This document shows positions 31,691-44,248 of a stretch of 64,000 nt of DNA, piece by piece. The position numbers and the translations under genes are program-made. How positions within the stretch are numbered: position 1 is the stretch's first letter; the number at the start of each line of letters is the position of its first letter. The notes under the pieces were generated by a model. The model searched no databases. It had not been told where the DNA came from and saw nothing but the letters and a program-made list of their open reading frames with translations. Source of the stretch: Tragulus kanchil (Eukaryota; Chordata; Mammalia; Artiodactyla; Tragulidae); NCBI GenBank assembly GCA_022376925.1, contig JAIOJX010000004.1, forward strand, positions 125,885,123 to 125,949,122. Direction: 5' to 3'.

Positions 31691-34309
31691 CCCATACGTT
31701 TGTTCAGCTCCCTAATTTACTACAACACCTTCCTTGAGATGTCTTCATTTCAAGATTGAGAGAACAGACTTCTTGTAGTCACTTTGGAATTCTCAGAAAA
31801 CTCAGGTTGCCATGGACAACCAAAGGAAGAAGGGTTGAGGGATGGAAGAGGAAGCAGAGTCCGTCGGCCATGCTGTCCTCTGCCTGGCTGACGTGATGAT
31901 CTTTCCTGAAGGGCATGCAGGGACAGACGACCAAAGTTCTGAGTCACTCCCTGTGGGGGCCTGCTCCATGTGGTGACTGTCTGCAGTGAGGGATTTTTTA
32001 TGTCCCCTTGGATTAGCTGCATGGGTCAAGGGCAAGAGGGAAGCCTGTCTCATTTCCCTGCCCCTTTGCTTTGGCGAGGCAGTGTGTGTGGTCCTCTGAG
32101 TAGAGGGTTTAGTGAGAGCAGGGACAGTGGAAAGAATTCTCCCAGCTGGATGGAGAGGCACACTGGAAAGGGGCTGCTCTGGGCATAATCGGGGACTCTT
32201 AAGTGGCTGTGTTTTTTTGTTACTCCTTTGTGGCCAGCTCCTCTCTTAGAGCAGCTTTGAGACAGTCTTATCACTGACATAAACTGAATAAACACACATA
32301 ATTTTCCCCTTTCTGAGTCTGCTTTATCTTCAGTGATCAGTAATATCATCTGACAAGTCACTTCCCTAGTGCCTTTTGGGTTTTTGTCTCCGAAAGGAAG
32401 ATGAATAGTTCAGGGTAATGAGACAAGAAGTTTTTGCTTTAGGAGAATCCAAGCAAGTGACAGTGGTTAACTAACTTTGAAGTCAGATGTGTGACCTACT
32501 TTGGGGCTCATCCTCCATCTCTTGGCATTTTCCTGGAAGCCACAGCTGGAGCCAGTGGTGATCAGCATGAAGAGGGTCAAGGCCATTGCCACTGGGAGGC
32601 AGCTACTTCACCTTGGTGCTCATCACTGGATTGGTCTTCAGCAGGGGGTACGTAAAGAGAGAGGCACTGTTATGGAAGAAGCCCATGATGTCTGGGAAAC
32701 TGGAAACTAAGACATCAGAACTTGAAAAAAAAATTTATCTTTACAACTATCCACAATTTATAATCTAGGTCAACTTTTGTGGGTGATACAAGTTTCTTTG
32801 AAGATAAAAGCAGCATTTGGTGTGTGCAGTCATCGGGGGCTGTTATAACGTGTTTGGGGATGGATGAGCAAGTTCTTGAGATGACCATGTTCCCTGTACC
32901 TGCCATGCATGGTTCTGTCGATTGCCTCTGTGGCTATTTCTGGAGTTAGACTGGATTTGAAGACAGATGTGGGTGGCTTTGTAATAGTTATTTCTCTAAT
33001 AACAAAGACATTTTCATTTTTTTGTTGCAGAATCACAGACAGTCCTTGTTTTCAGTTGTTAAATACTGTATGCAATTGTGGCATGTTTTCTTTTGTCTCC
33101 TTCTGCTTCATCCTGCACCTCTGGTTAGGTGTTTTCAACAAGTTTAGTGTGTGGTGTGACCAAGAGTAAAGTTATGCAGATGCAATCTAGCTCTTCAGCA
33201 TTCCAACAGACTAGTGCTTTTGCTGTGCAAAAAATGGCAACAATTTTGAAGTTATCATCTGGCTGGTCCTCATGGGACACTAAAGAGCTGACACTAACAG
33301 AAAGAGGAGGGAGCCAAATAAGCAAGAGTGAGCGGGAAATGTTTGATTTTTACCCTCCAGCCCGTAGGTACTGAATTAAAATATGGGTGATGTTTGATGC
33401 CTGGAGATGGGCAGGAACTTTAGAAGGCAAGTGAATTTTGTCTCTAGGTGATCAGCTAAGAAGTATCCTATACATTTCCAGAAGTATTTTGTATAGTTCT
33501 AGGTTTGTAGTAATCATTCATTGATTTATTTATTCAGTTGACACCTGTTGTTGTATTAACAGATATTTTTTAGGTCTGGGGTTACTGTGGTAGACAGGAT
33601 GGAAGGTAGACCTCATGGAGTATGCTGGGGAAGAGGAAGCAAGCAAATATATGAACAACATAAGATATAATTTCAGGTAAGGTGAGAGACATGAGAAAAA
33701 GTAGGTAGAAGCCTGAATGAAGTGCGGGAAACCACCTGAGGGAAACCCAAGAGAGGGCGGGAATGTGGAGGGAAGGAAGCCAAGGAGAGAGGGATGGGGC
33801 CAAGATCCTGGAGGACTTTGATCTCAGCTGGCAGGGCCGCCTTGCAAGGATTTGCATGTGGAAGTGGTATCATCTGACTTTAGGATTCAGCGTCCAACTC
33901 AGGGGTATCCTCTCTTGTATATTTTGTTGGCTCTCAGTCAGTTCTGGCAGAAAATCATTTTATTCTCAAAAATAATGATTGAGTGGTCTCGTGAGCCTTT
34001 CCCTAAAGTGATAACTACCCCAGGATTCCAGAATTGCGAGTTTGTAATATTTACATTGGAATAGGGCTTGGAGAAGGAGCCGTAAGGGCAGTTGCGAAGT
34101 AGGATATTAACCCAACGGTTTGTAACTGATGGAAAAACAGGGTGTAATTAAAATGCCAAGAAGATAAATTGTTATTAATTGATTTGCTTGCAGTGTTCCT
34201 GTGTTCTGTGGTCAGACTTTTGGTGCTATCAGGAACGTGTGGGGTTTTCAACTGTCCGTCAGATATCTGAGGTGATACAGTGCAGTGGGTTGGAGGAGGT
34301 GCTTATGAG
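31691..34309. other. Longest unduplicated stretch without recognised genes
   Basis: Several overlapping frames of 70-119 codons occur (31802-32161 minus, 32050-32361 minus, 32909-33169 plus), but overlapping each other on both strands and without domains. 33560-33880 ('agacaggatgga', 'gggccaagatcctggaggac', 'ggaagtggtatcatctgact') resembles an ancient dispersed repeat that I cannot name. No exon is supported. Confidence 0.4.
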
Positions 34310-34436
34310 GTTGGCTGACTGAAACTCAACTCTTGTGTTTACTCTCTGCTTGACTACGGTGAACTTCTGAGTAACTTCAAGTGAGGCGGAATAAGAGTAT
34401 CCCTTTTAAGGGGTTGTGTAAGCATTAAATGAGATT
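34310..34436 (+). mobile_element. MIR SINE fragment
   Basis: 'gtgtttactctctgcttgac', 'aacttctgagtaacttcaag', 'gttgtgtaagcattaaatga' follow the MIR core and 3' part. Diverged. Confidence 0.6.
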
Positions 34437-34460
34437 GTGTGTGTGTATGTGTGTGTGTGT
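34437..34460 (+). repeat. (GT)n microsatellite
   Basis: GT repeats with one 'gtat' interruption, located exactly between the MIR end and the antisense BovA tail. Confidence 0.9.
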
Positions 34461-34580
34461 GTTAGTCCCTCATTTGTGTCCAGCTCTTTGCGACCCCGTG
34501 GACTGTAGCTCACCAGACTTCTCTGTCCATGGGATTCTCTAGGCAAGAACACTGGAGTGCGTTGCCATTCTCTTCTCCAA
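34461..34580 (-). mobile_element. BovA SINE (antisense)
   Basis: 'gttagtccctcatttgtgtc', 'gcgaccccgtggactgtagc', 'ccatgggattctctagg', 'actggagtgcgttgcc'. The adjoining GT tract is likely its grown tail. Confidence 0.9.
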
Positions 34581-34796
34581 AATGAAATCGTGTATAGGGA
34601 TTATCCCTTATGTAACTTAAGATCTCAGAGAATGTTGTTACTGTTTTTGCTAAAAAATTCCAACCATGGAAGATTTTTAAATTGCATATATGATAAACAT
34701 ATAAAACCATATTCTGCGTGCCTTGGAAGCCTGAATGGACAGAACCATGAGTCTCAGAATGTGGTATTTTGGTAGGTAGCACCCACTATTGGGGTG

Positions 34797-34925
34797 ACAT
34801 TATATATCATATATAATTATATGTGGAAATAAATATATACTTATATTTATAATATATATAGTTTATAATATGTATATACATGCTATATATTGTATGTAAC
34901 ATACAAATTGAGCATATATTATATA
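34797..34925. repeat. TA-rich simple sequence
   Basis: Irregular TA/ATAT repeat with many self-complementary words ('tatatatcatatataatta', 'gtatatacatgctatatat'). Confidence 0.9.
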
Positions 34926-36135
34926 GGGTGTCCTGGACAAGAGGCAGACTCAAGGGGGTTGATATTGTTGAAAATGCAAAGTCTGGGGCAGGTTTTGTGG
35001 TTTAAGAGTGGTAGGAAGGGATTTTTGGCAATGAATGAGGTTAGAAGTGTGAGGCAAAGAAAAGGAGCTGAATTAGAGAAAAGCCGTAAGTGAAATGCAC
35101 AGGTTGAGATGGGTTGGGGGAAAAGCCATGGCTGCCAGTGGGTATGTTCTTCTTTTGGACTTTTTAAGATACAGTCAACTCAATCTTTTTTCAACATAGC
35201 TCACTAAAGATCATTTAAAAAATGTGAAATTATATTTGTGAGATTTAAAAATATAACTCTCAGGGAAACTAGAATTATTCTACAATATCTGTTTTGTGCC
35301 CAGTTTGTCAAATATAGTTACTCTGCAAAATATGGAAATATTTGTTTTATAATATTTGTTTTATGATATGTGAAGTACACATATGTGTACTTCTGTGTAC
35401 TGCTGGCCTTTGAAAATGTCTGTGACTTAAATAGCTGCTTAAAAATAGATTTTAGCTTATATTCATCTTTGGTCCTAACCAGTAGCATAAAATCTTTTTT
35501 TTCTAGAGACTGCAGTTTTTCTTCTTCATCCAAGACACATAGCATTTCAAATGATTCAATATGTAAAGTAGAAACAATAATCCTGGAAACATCCCTCATT
35601 GAAAGTGATGAAACATTTTTCTTGGGTTTCTGCTAAATATTCCCAGTGGTGTGCTGCCTCTTGAAGTCAAGTTTAAAAACCCAAATCTCCTCACCATTTG
35701 TAAATCTCATAATCCTATTAGCACAAATCAGGGAAAAGCTCCATTTTGTGAATGAATTCAGTATTCCATTCTTTCTTATATTTCCCTTCCCTTCCCCCAC
35801 CCCTTTTTCTTTTTCTTTTTCTCCTCTTTTTAATCACTGGCTATAGGAAGCCCAGAAGGACTGTGATCCTGGGCTATGTGGTGAGGCATGAGCACCGCTT
35901 GAAGTCTGAATGGGAAGGATCAGGTGATGTTCTGAGAGTCCTTATCACTGGAGTGACCCTCGTCAACAACCGTGGGATGGTACCCGCATGTGGCCTGGAT
36001 GCCTGTGGGGGCAGTGGCCAGCCAGCATGTGACTGTGACACTTGCCAGGAGCTGAGAAAGACTCAGAAACTGAGCCTTGAAGAATGTGTGTGGGACAACA
36101 TTTATCTTGAATTTTCTGAGTCTTCACATAACTTT
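34926..36135. other. Unclassified sequence with one weak exon-like segment
   Basis: 35752-36147 (plus) is an open frame of 131 codons. A strong pyrimidine tract (35776-35831) is followed by 'aatcactggctatag' and then 'gaagcccag', which looks like a 3' splice site at 35847/35848. The frame downstream has a short Cys cluster (CGLDACGG, CDCDTCQE). It runs into a Bov-tA at its end. I recognise no family and see no convincing donor site, so I do not call a gene. Confidence 0.25.
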
Positions 36136-36336
36136 GGGCTTCCCTAATGGCTCAGTGGTAAAAAATTTGCCTGCAATACAGAAGACATGTGTTCAATCCT
36201 TGGGTTAGGAAGATCCCTTGGAGGAGAAAATGGCAACACACTCCAGTATTCTTGCCTAAAAGATCCCATGGACAGAGGAGCCTGGTGGGCTACAGTTCAT
36301 GGGGTTGCAAACAGTCAGACACAACTGAGCAACTGA
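36136..36336 (+). mobile_element. Bov-tA SINE
   Basis: Complete sense Bov-tA: 'gggcttccctaatggctcag', 'gaagacatgtgttcaatcct', 'ggcaacacactccagtattc', 'gagcctggtgggctacag', 'acacaactgagcaactgag'. It is followed by a (CA)n tail at 36345-36366. Confidence 0.93.
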
Positions 36337-36344
36337 GCGCGTGC

Positions 36345-36366
36345 ATACACACACACACACACACAG
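36345..36366 (+). repeat. (CA)n tail of Bov-tA
   Basis: CA run directly after the SINE, a usual position for microsatellite birth in ruminants. Confidence 0.9.
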
Positions 36367-37557
36367 GCACCCCCTTTCTTAGACCTTCTATAACTAGCTT
36401 CAGCTCTCAGCAGTGCAGCTTCCTGGATGAGCCAGATACTTCCATAGGGAGTTTAATTTTCATGGTGAGGTATTTCCACGGAGAGTTCAGTTGAATCCTG
36501 ACTCTAACCACCAGGCGATTGTCTCTTGCCACCACATTCTGTTCTCTACTTACTCTCATTTCTCACAGCGTCCTGTCTTTTTCCTTTTGGAAGGTATGTT
36601 CTGTGATTAGAAAGGAAAAAACAATGAGCAGGTCCTCTCTGTACGAAGGAGCCAGGCTGAGACGTCAGACTTGAGCTCAAGTCCCTCTCTGACACTTGTT
36701 CTAAATCACATGTGCTCTTAAACTCCCACGTTGGTTCTTATTTTTGAGGAGAGTGACCCTGATTAACCCAGACTGTCAATGGCAAGTAATATTTTATCCA
36801 GACACTGAACTGAATGAAGAAAGATAGGGTTATAGGAGGACAGGGAAACAAAGTGGCCCAGCATGGACTCAGCATCTTGTTTATGGTTTAATTGCTTTTC
36901 CACTAAGCAGTTAAGAATTCTGTTCTGGATCAAGTGGAAGGAGGAGACGGAGCATAGGAAAGAATAGTAGAGGGATATTTGAGAGACTTTGCTGCTGAAT
37001 AACTGTAAGATTAAGAGGTAATCATTATATGGTTTATAATAGGAAAATAATTATTCTATATCAATTTTGAGATTTAAAAATAATCCCCAAAGCCCAATTG
37101 CAATAATAAATGAATCTACCGATCAGTGTTTATCCATTACTCATTCTGTGTACAGTACTACAATGACTGTCAGGAATGTGGCCATGCTGGCCATGATCCC
37201 TAACCTAATTATAAGAACGCAGACCAGAAACATTTATAAAGTTAGAGAAACTAAAATAATTTTAATTATTCCCACGAGACACTGGCTGTAGGACTGGAAA
37301 GTAATCAGTCATCAGTGAACACGTATCAAGACTCAAATGCTGTGACTGAGTGGGTCTTTAAAAAGGGAGATTCTGAGATCTTAGACCCTCACTGAATATT
37401 TCTTTTGCAGATGAAGAAAGTAGATAAGGAGACGACAAGAGTTTGGAGTTTCCTTTTGAGCTTTGTTTTTACCAGCCTTGGTATGAGGATGACATTGTTA
37501 AGGCACACATAGTGTAGTTGAGATGTCAGTGATAGGAGCAAGTATAATTTGTGGATG
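36367..37557. other. Unclassified sequence
   Basis: 36650-36770 has a faint MIR-like order ('tgagacgtcagacttgagct', 'acacttgttctaaatcac'). No gene recognised. Confidence 0.4.
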
Positions 37558-39833
37558 AACAGAAGAATGTAATTGTGTCGGAAGCACCTCCTTAGGGGGC
37601 TGGGATGTCAGATGAAATGCTCACAGTCACCACCTCTGCATTTCCTCTGGTACAAAGATCTGTGGGTGGAGAGGGAAAGAGGTTGCTCACCCGGCAGCCT
37701 TGGGTGAGGCCGCCAACGGCAGATCTTTCAGATTGCATTGCTGGCACTGCCCTGGCAAGTCTGCGACTGAATTTCAGAGAAGCACAATAAATACGAGCAA
37801 ACCTCCAGGCAAATGAACATATCACCAGAGGCAGTATAGGCTGGGGAAGGCAAAGTGGTATTTGGAATTCCAGCAGCCCAGTGTGGGAATCTGCACTCAC
37901 CACTTAGAGGCTCAGGCTGTTTTGTTTTGTTTGAAACGAATTACTTTATTTTTGGCTGTGCAGGGCCTTTGGGTTTTCTCTGGTTGTGGTGCACAAAAGT
38001 TCACCACCAGGCAAGTTCAGAGCAGTGTTGATGTACCTGCTTCCCACTAGAAATCCCTGAAAGGCAGAGATTTTGTCAAAATGTTTTTATGGTGACAAAT
38101 ATAGTCAGTATTCATGGTAGAAAAATGGAAGAAAAAGTAGAAACTAAAATCATCCTTTATCCAAATATGATAGCCTGTAACATTTTATAACACATCTTTT
38201 CAGATTTTCCCCTTTGTGTGTGTATGTAGTTAGTTAGAATTATTATTTCATGATCAAGTCTTTATTGGTTCTTTTTATTCTTAGTGCCTAGTTTAATAAA
38301 TGCTTAAGTGAATAAATAGCCTTGAATTGCTTGGTATTTGGAGCCTTCTTAGAAACAGAACAGAGACAGAAATGAGGATGTCTGGGATTCTGAGGGTTGA
38401 ATGAGATGTTGGCTATGTAGTGCTCATTCTTGGCATCGAAGCTGTTAACTGTTGTTATGTTATTTCTCATGGAAAAGAGAGAGAGGCTAAATATTCTGGT
38501 TCAGAGGATTTAAGATTATTCATGGTGGTCTTTACTTACAGTTTACGGTAAGTCTAATACAAGGTGTTTATAACTCTGTGAGCGTGGGAATGGACTATGA
38601 ATCCCAATGTAGCAATGGTGTTGTATTGGCAAAAGGTGTCAGTCAAGTCAGGAATAGGAACAGTGTTCTACTCTGAGTATGGTGTGTGTTCGGATAGAAA
38701 AAACAGAAGAATGTAATTGTGTCGGAAGCACCTCCTTAGGGGGCTGGGATGTCAGATGAAATGCTCACAGTCACCACCTCTGCATTTCCTCTGGTACAAA
38801 GATCTGTGGGTGGAGAGGGAAAGAGGTTGCTCACCCGGCAGCCTTGGGTGAGGCCGCCAACGGCAGATCTTTCAGATTGCATTGCTGGCACTGCCCTGGC
38901 AAGTCTGCGACTGAATTTCAGAGAAGCACAATAAATACGAGCAAACCTCCAGGCAAATGAACATATCACCAGAGGCAGTATAGGCTGGGGAAGGCAAAGT
39001 GGTATTTGGAATTCCAGCAGCCCAGTGTGGGAATCTGCACTCACCACTTAGAGGCTCAGGCTGTTTTGTTTTGTTTGAAACGAATTACTTTATTTTTGGC
39101 TGTGCGGGGCCCTTTTGGGGTTTTTCTCTGGTTGTGGTGCACAAAAGTTCACCACCAGGCAAGTTCAGAGCAGTGTTGATGTACCTGCTTCCCACTAGAA
39201 ATCCCTGAAAGGCAGAGATTTTGTCAAAATGTTTTTATGGTGACAAATATAGTCAGTATTCATGGTAGAAAAATGGAAGAAAAAGTAGAAACTAAAATCA
39301 TCCTTTATCCAAATATGATAGCCTGTAACATTTTATAACACATCTTTTCAGATTTTCCCCTTTGTGTGTGTATGTAGTTAGTTAGAATTATTATTTCATG
39401 ATCAAGTCTTTATTGGTTCTTTTTATTCTTAGTGCCTAGTTTAATAAATGCTTAAGTGAATAAATAGCCTTGAATTGCTTGGTATTTGGAGCCTTCTTAG
39501 AAACAGAACAGAGACAGAAATGAGGATGTCTGGGATTCTGAGGGTTGAATGAGATGTTGGCTATGTAGTGCTCATTCTTGGCATCGAAGCTGTTAACTGT
39601 TGTTATGTTATTTCTCATGGAAAAGAGAGAGAGGCTAAATATTCTGGTTCAGAGGATTTAAGATTATTCATGGTGGTCTTTACTTACAGTTTACGGTAAG
39701 TCTAATACAAGGTGTTTATAACTCTGTGAGCGTGGGAATGGACTATGAATCCCAATGTAGCAATGGTGTTGTATTGGCAAAAGGTGTCAGTCAAGTCAGG
39801 AATAGGAACAGTGTTCTACTCTGAGTATGGTGT
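37558..39833 (+). repeat. Tandem duplication 12 (about 1.145 kb unit)
   Basis: 37558-38685 is repeated at 38702-39833, offset 1144 rising to 1148. Internal difference: 'gcagggcctttgggttttct' against 'gcggggcccttttggggttt' near 37964 and 39104, mostly homopolymer-length changes. 38686-38701 ('gtgttcggatagaaaa' type filler) belongs to neither copy. Frames of 60-103 codons appear in pairs. Confidence 0.96.
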
Positions 39834-40182
39834 CTTTACTCTCAAGCTGCTTTTCTAATAAAATACAGTTTGTTCTCTGATACCTCCAGGTCCATGACTC
39901 AAGTTCCATTATTTCAAGTGTTAGCTTTCTTCCTTGAAAGCATGCTTTCAACAGGTTCCTTTCTATAGAGCTGTTGTGGGGCTGGAGACAGGGCAGAGGA
40001 AATGCCTTTAGTGAAGCCATGGTCAGAGATTCCTCGAGTCCCGGAGCCTCCCTCTCCAGCTGGCATTCCCAGGACTGGAGCTGTAGCTGGGCAACTGACG
40101 TCGTAGCCTGCTGTCTGAAATCATCTAAGCCAGTAACTGTTTTCCACATACGGTTCTAAGACCGAAAGAGATTACACGAGCT
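39834..40182. other. Unclassified sequence
   Basis: An open frame of 117 codons on the minus strand (39796-40149) overlaps the end of duplication 12. It has no recognisable domain. Confidence 0.35.
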
Positions 40183-40370
40183 TCTTTTTTTTAACTCTTT
40201 ATTGTACATTGTGGAGTATAGCCAGTAGTTTCAAGTGAACAGTGAAAGGACTCAGCCATGCGTACACTTGTAACCATTCTCCCCCAATCTCCCCTCCCAT
40301 CCAGGCTGCCACACTGAGTAGATTTCCCTGTGCTGTGCAGTAGGTCCTTGTTGATTATTTTAAATACAGA
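40183..40370 (-). mobile_element. Ruminant L1 3' UTR fragment
   Basis: Antisense: T-run, 'actctttattgtacattgtg', 'ggactcagccatgcgtacac', 'ttccctgtgctgtgcagtag', 'gtccttgttgattattttaa'. This is the typical antisense 3' UTR of artiodactyl L1 elements. Confidence 0.78.
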
Positions 40371-40571
40371 TAATTATATATTTTAAATAATATTCAAATA
40401 TTTAAAATATGAACACTTTAAATATAGTAGTGTGTGCATGTCCATCCTAAACTCTAACCATCTCTTCCCCATAAACTTTGGCCTGAAATTATGTGAACTT
40501 CTTAATTAACTTCACACAGCTAACTGGTGGCATTATCAGGCTTAGAATCAAAGGTTCCTATGAAGCAGTAA

Positions 40572-40683
40572 AATGTGGAAGAAAGAATCTGCTTTGGAGT
40601 CAGGCTGCTTTAGTCTGAAACCTGGTTCTGCCAGAGGTCCTCTGAACTTCATTTTCTGTAGCACCAGAATAAAAAACCTAATT
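40572..40683 (+). mobile_element. MIR SINE, left part
   Basis: 'gctttggagtcaggctgctt', 'cctggttctgcc', 'gaacttcattttctgtagca'. The 3' part appears at 41336-41450 after two later insertions. Confidence 0.65.
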
Positions 40684-41098
40684 TTGTGCATTTCCTTGTA
40701 CTGATATGACAAATTGCCATGAACTTAGTGGGTTAAATCAACAAAAAATATTTTCTCACAGTTCTAGAGGCCTGAGGTCCAAAATTAAGGTGTCAGGGGA
40801 GCCCTGCTCCCTCTGAAGTTCCTAAGGAAGTCTTCCTTGTCTCTCTCAAGTTCTTGGGGGTGATTGTCCACAGTCCTTGGCGTTGCTTGGCATATAGCTG
40901 TATTCTTCCAATTTCTACTTCTGCCTTCATATGGTCTTTTCCCTAGGGTATGTTGGGGTCTGTGTCTTCACGTGATCTTTCTGTAAGGACATTAGTCATT
41001 GGATTTAAGGTTCAACCTCAGCCAGTGTGGCCTCATGTTAACTAATTACGTCTATGAAGATGTTGGCCAGACACCTTCTGAAGGTCTGGGTGGACGTG
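40684..41098 (+). mobile_element. Old mammalian dispersed repeat (family not assigned)
   Basis: 'tgacaaattgccatgaactt', 'cacagttctagaggcctgag', 'cttccaatttctacttctgc', 'aaggacattagtcattggat', 'tgttaactaattacgtctat'. A related element is at 48890-49185. The same pattern is common in eutherian genomes, but I cannot give the family name from memory with certainty. Confidence 0.6.
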
Positions 41099-41120
41099 AT
41101 GTTTTAGAAGGATACCATTT

Positions 41121-41332
41121 AGGCTTCCCTGGTGGCTCAGATTATCATACTCTGCCTGCAGGGCAGGAGACCTGGGTTCGATCCCTGAGTAGGAAAGATA
41201 TCCTGGAGAAGGAAATGGCAACCCACTCCTGTATTTTTGCCTGGAGAGTTCCGTGGACAGAACAGTCAGAGGAATTTGGTGAACTATAGTCCATGGGACT
41301 GCAAAGAGTCAGACATGATTTAGCAACTAAAC
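41121..41332 (+). mobile_element. Bov-tA SINE
   Basis: 'aggcttccctggtggctcag', 'gacctgggttcgatccctga', 'ggagaaggaaatggcaaccc', 'agactgcaaagagtcagac-like' end with 'gatttagcaactaaac'. Complete, sense. Confidence 0.92.
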
Positions 41333-41335
41333 AGC

Positions 41336-41450
41336 AACCACAATTTAACGCAGTACACCAGAGTATAGCACTATTGCAAGGATTAAATAATACATTGAAA
41401 ATTATCTAGCATGGTTGCTGGCACATAGCAGGTGCTCAGCAAATACTAGT
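41336..41450 (+). mobile_element. MIR SINE, right part
   Basis: 'gcaaggattaaataatacat', 'gttgctggcacatagcaggt', 'gctcagcaaatactag' is the MIR 3' end. With 40572-40683 it forms one split MIR. Confidence 0.68.
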
Positions 41451-42280
41451 TCTCTCCAATCCTTTTCTTTTCTAACCCCCAGCCCCATAAGATCCACATT
41501 TGGCCACTTAGAACTCCTCCAGACCCTAGACTCATTTTTTTTCCTGCTCAGTCAGCATTTTCCTCTTTCTCTGGTTATTCTCCTAACCTTCTATATTGGT
41601 TGGTTATAATTGTTTTGTGCATTAGTCCTGTCTTGTGCATTAGTCCTTCCATTCAGATTCTGTTTGTTTGCAGCTTTCCCAGTTCTAGTTTTCAAAAGGT
41701 TTTACCATTCGTATACTTGGAGGAAAAAACAACAGCAAAATATAAAATATAGTATTAGCAATGGGACGTTTTTCCTTGTTTAATTAGCAAAAACAAAGCA
41801 ATATATTTAATTTTGACAAGGATACTGTGAAAAAGTAAATTAATAACACCTTTGTTGGAGCTCAGTAAACTGTTATAATCTTTTCCAAAAGTCAATAAAA
41901 ATATTATACCTTTGCTTTATAAATCTCAGAACTGGGCATCTGTTCAAAGAAATAATTTGACATACAGAAAACACCACAAATACTCGTCAAAACATGATGT
42001 ATAATAGGAAAACATTGTGAACAGCATAAATTCCTAATAGTAGAAGTAGTTTAGGTAAACCAAGGCTTGCTCATTTGAAGAAACACTATAAAATTATTAA
42101 AATAAATATAAACATAATAATAGATATCTGTGGTCTACTAAGTGAAAAGATGAATAATTGCATTCATGTGTGGTGGTAGTAACCATATAGTATAATGTCA
42201 AAACGATCTAAAATTTTTTCTATTGTAACTTTCCTAGAATTGAAAAATATTGTTTCCTATAATTGAAAAGTAAAATGTGC
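41451..42280. other. Unclassified AT-rich sequence
   Basis: No transposon or exon recognised. Confidence 0.4.
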
Positions 42281-43150
42281 TATCGTTGTAGTTTACAAAA
42301 TGAAGCCACTAATGTAAAGAGCTAACCCAAAGAGTTGAGTAAGTAGTGCTGTAGACGTCCCAGCTCATCTCTTGGGGGCTCGGTTGGGACTGTGATGCTT
42401 GTGGCTTTAGGAGAGGCAAGTTGGAGGAAGGTATCATTTCTCAAATAGCTTAGGACAATCTGTATCATGGGAAGAGTAATCAGTCTGGTGATTCCTACCT
42501 ACATTGCTAATAAATTGGGCTCATGGATTATGGGGCCAGCGACCAACATCTGACTGTAGGTGGATAATCTTCTCCGTGAAGAATTCATTCAGAAGGATAT
42601 TAATTCTTGGATGGATGGTGTAACACTACCTGTCTCAAGAGGAATCTAGAGAGTTCTAACACAGATAACACTGCAACAACAACCACAACAAATTGTGAAA
42701 CTTTGTTGGTTTCCTTTCCTTTTTATTCCTTTTCTGGTCAACACCTAACAGGCTTTCATTTCCCCCCTAACAAGTGAAAATATTGAAAATATCAGTTGAG
42801 ATAATGGGTTTAAAGACTCTCAGTCGGTTTAACGATTATTATGTTACTTTGGCCTTTGAGTACAGGTTTAATAGAGATGATGTAGCTTTAATGACTCATC
42901 TTTCTGATACCGGTAAAGTCAAAGAAGTTATAGCTCACTGTCTCAATTTTATTTCCTTATGTATTAATAATTAACTTTAGTCATTTTGAAAATATTTATT
43001 CTTATTACAGTCTTAGACATGCTTTCTTGTGAAATGGGATATCTCATGAGCTAACTTTCTGAATTTCTCTTTACTAAGATCGTTTTCAACTTCAAAAATA
43101 AGGAAAAGAGATACATCATTAAGTTTAAATTCCATTATATATTCTCAAAG

Positions 43151-43201
43151 AAGTGGTTTTCAAAATGTCATGCAGAAATCACCTGGAAAGCTTGTTAAAA
43201 A
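43151..43201 (+). mobile_element. hAT-Charlie-type relic (MER5/MER20-like), left part, copy 1
   Basis: 'gtggttttcaaaatgtcatg', 'cagaaatcacctggaaagct', 'tgttaaaaatgcc' is the typical order of these short hAT MITEs. It is split by a CHR SINE. Confidence 0.7.
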
Positions 43202-43205
43202 TGCC

Positions 43206-43339
43206 AGTTTCGGACTTCCCTGATGGGTCAGTGGTTAGAGAGTCCACTTTGTAGTGCAAGGGACACTGGTTCGATCCCTGGCCCGGGAGGATCCCATGTG
43301 CCATGGAGTGACTGGACCGGTGTGTCCAGTTACTAGCCA
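43206..43339 (+). mobile_element. CHR-type SINE, truncated copy 1
   Basis: It has the head and B-box region ('ggttcgatccctggcccggg') and is cut off at 43339 by the duplication boundary. The complete element is at 44304-44563. Confidence 0.9.
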
Positions 43340-44248
43340 ATGTGCTATCAAAGTAAAATTTTAGGAGAGCATTTTGGCTATCGTTGTAGTTTACAAAATG
43401 AAGCCACTAATGTAAAGAGCTAACCCAAAGAGTTGAGTAAGTAGTGCTGTAGACGTCCCAGCTCATCTCTTGGGGGCTCGGTTGGGACTGTGATGCTTGT
43501 GGCTTTAGGAGAGGCAAGTTGGAGGAAGGTATCATTTCTCAAATAGCTTAGGACAATCTGTATCATGGGAAGAGTAATCAGTCTGGTGATTCCTACCTAC
43601 ATTGCTAATAAATTGGGCTCATGGATTATGGGGCCAGCGACCAACATCTGACTGTAGGTGGATAATCTTCTCCGTGAAGAATTCATTCAGAAGGATATTA
43701 ATTCTTGGATGGATGGTGTAACACTACCTGTCTCAAGAGGAATCTAGAGAGTTCTAACACAGATAACACTGCAACAACAACCACAACAAATTGTGAAACT
43801 TTGTTGGTTTCCTTTCCTTTTTATTCCTTTTCTGGTCAACACCTAACAGGCTTTCATTTCCCCCCTAACAAGTGAAAATATTGAAAATATCAGTTGAGAT
43901 AATGGGTTTAAAGACTCTCAGTCGGTTTAACGATTATTATGTTACTTTGGCCTTTGAGTACAGGTTTAATAGAGATGATGTAGCTTTAATGACTCATCTT
44001 TCTGATACCGGTAAAGTCAAAGAAGTTATAGCTCACTGTCTCAATTTTATTTCCTTATGTATTAATAATTAACTTTAGTCATTTTGAAAATATTTATTCT
44101 TATTACAGTCTTAGACATGCTTTCTTGTGAAATGGGATATCTCATGAGCTAACTTTCTGAATTTCTCTTTACTAAGATCGTTTTCAACTTCAAAAATAAG
44201 GAAAAGAGATACATCATTAAGTTTAAATTCCATTATATATTCTCAAAG

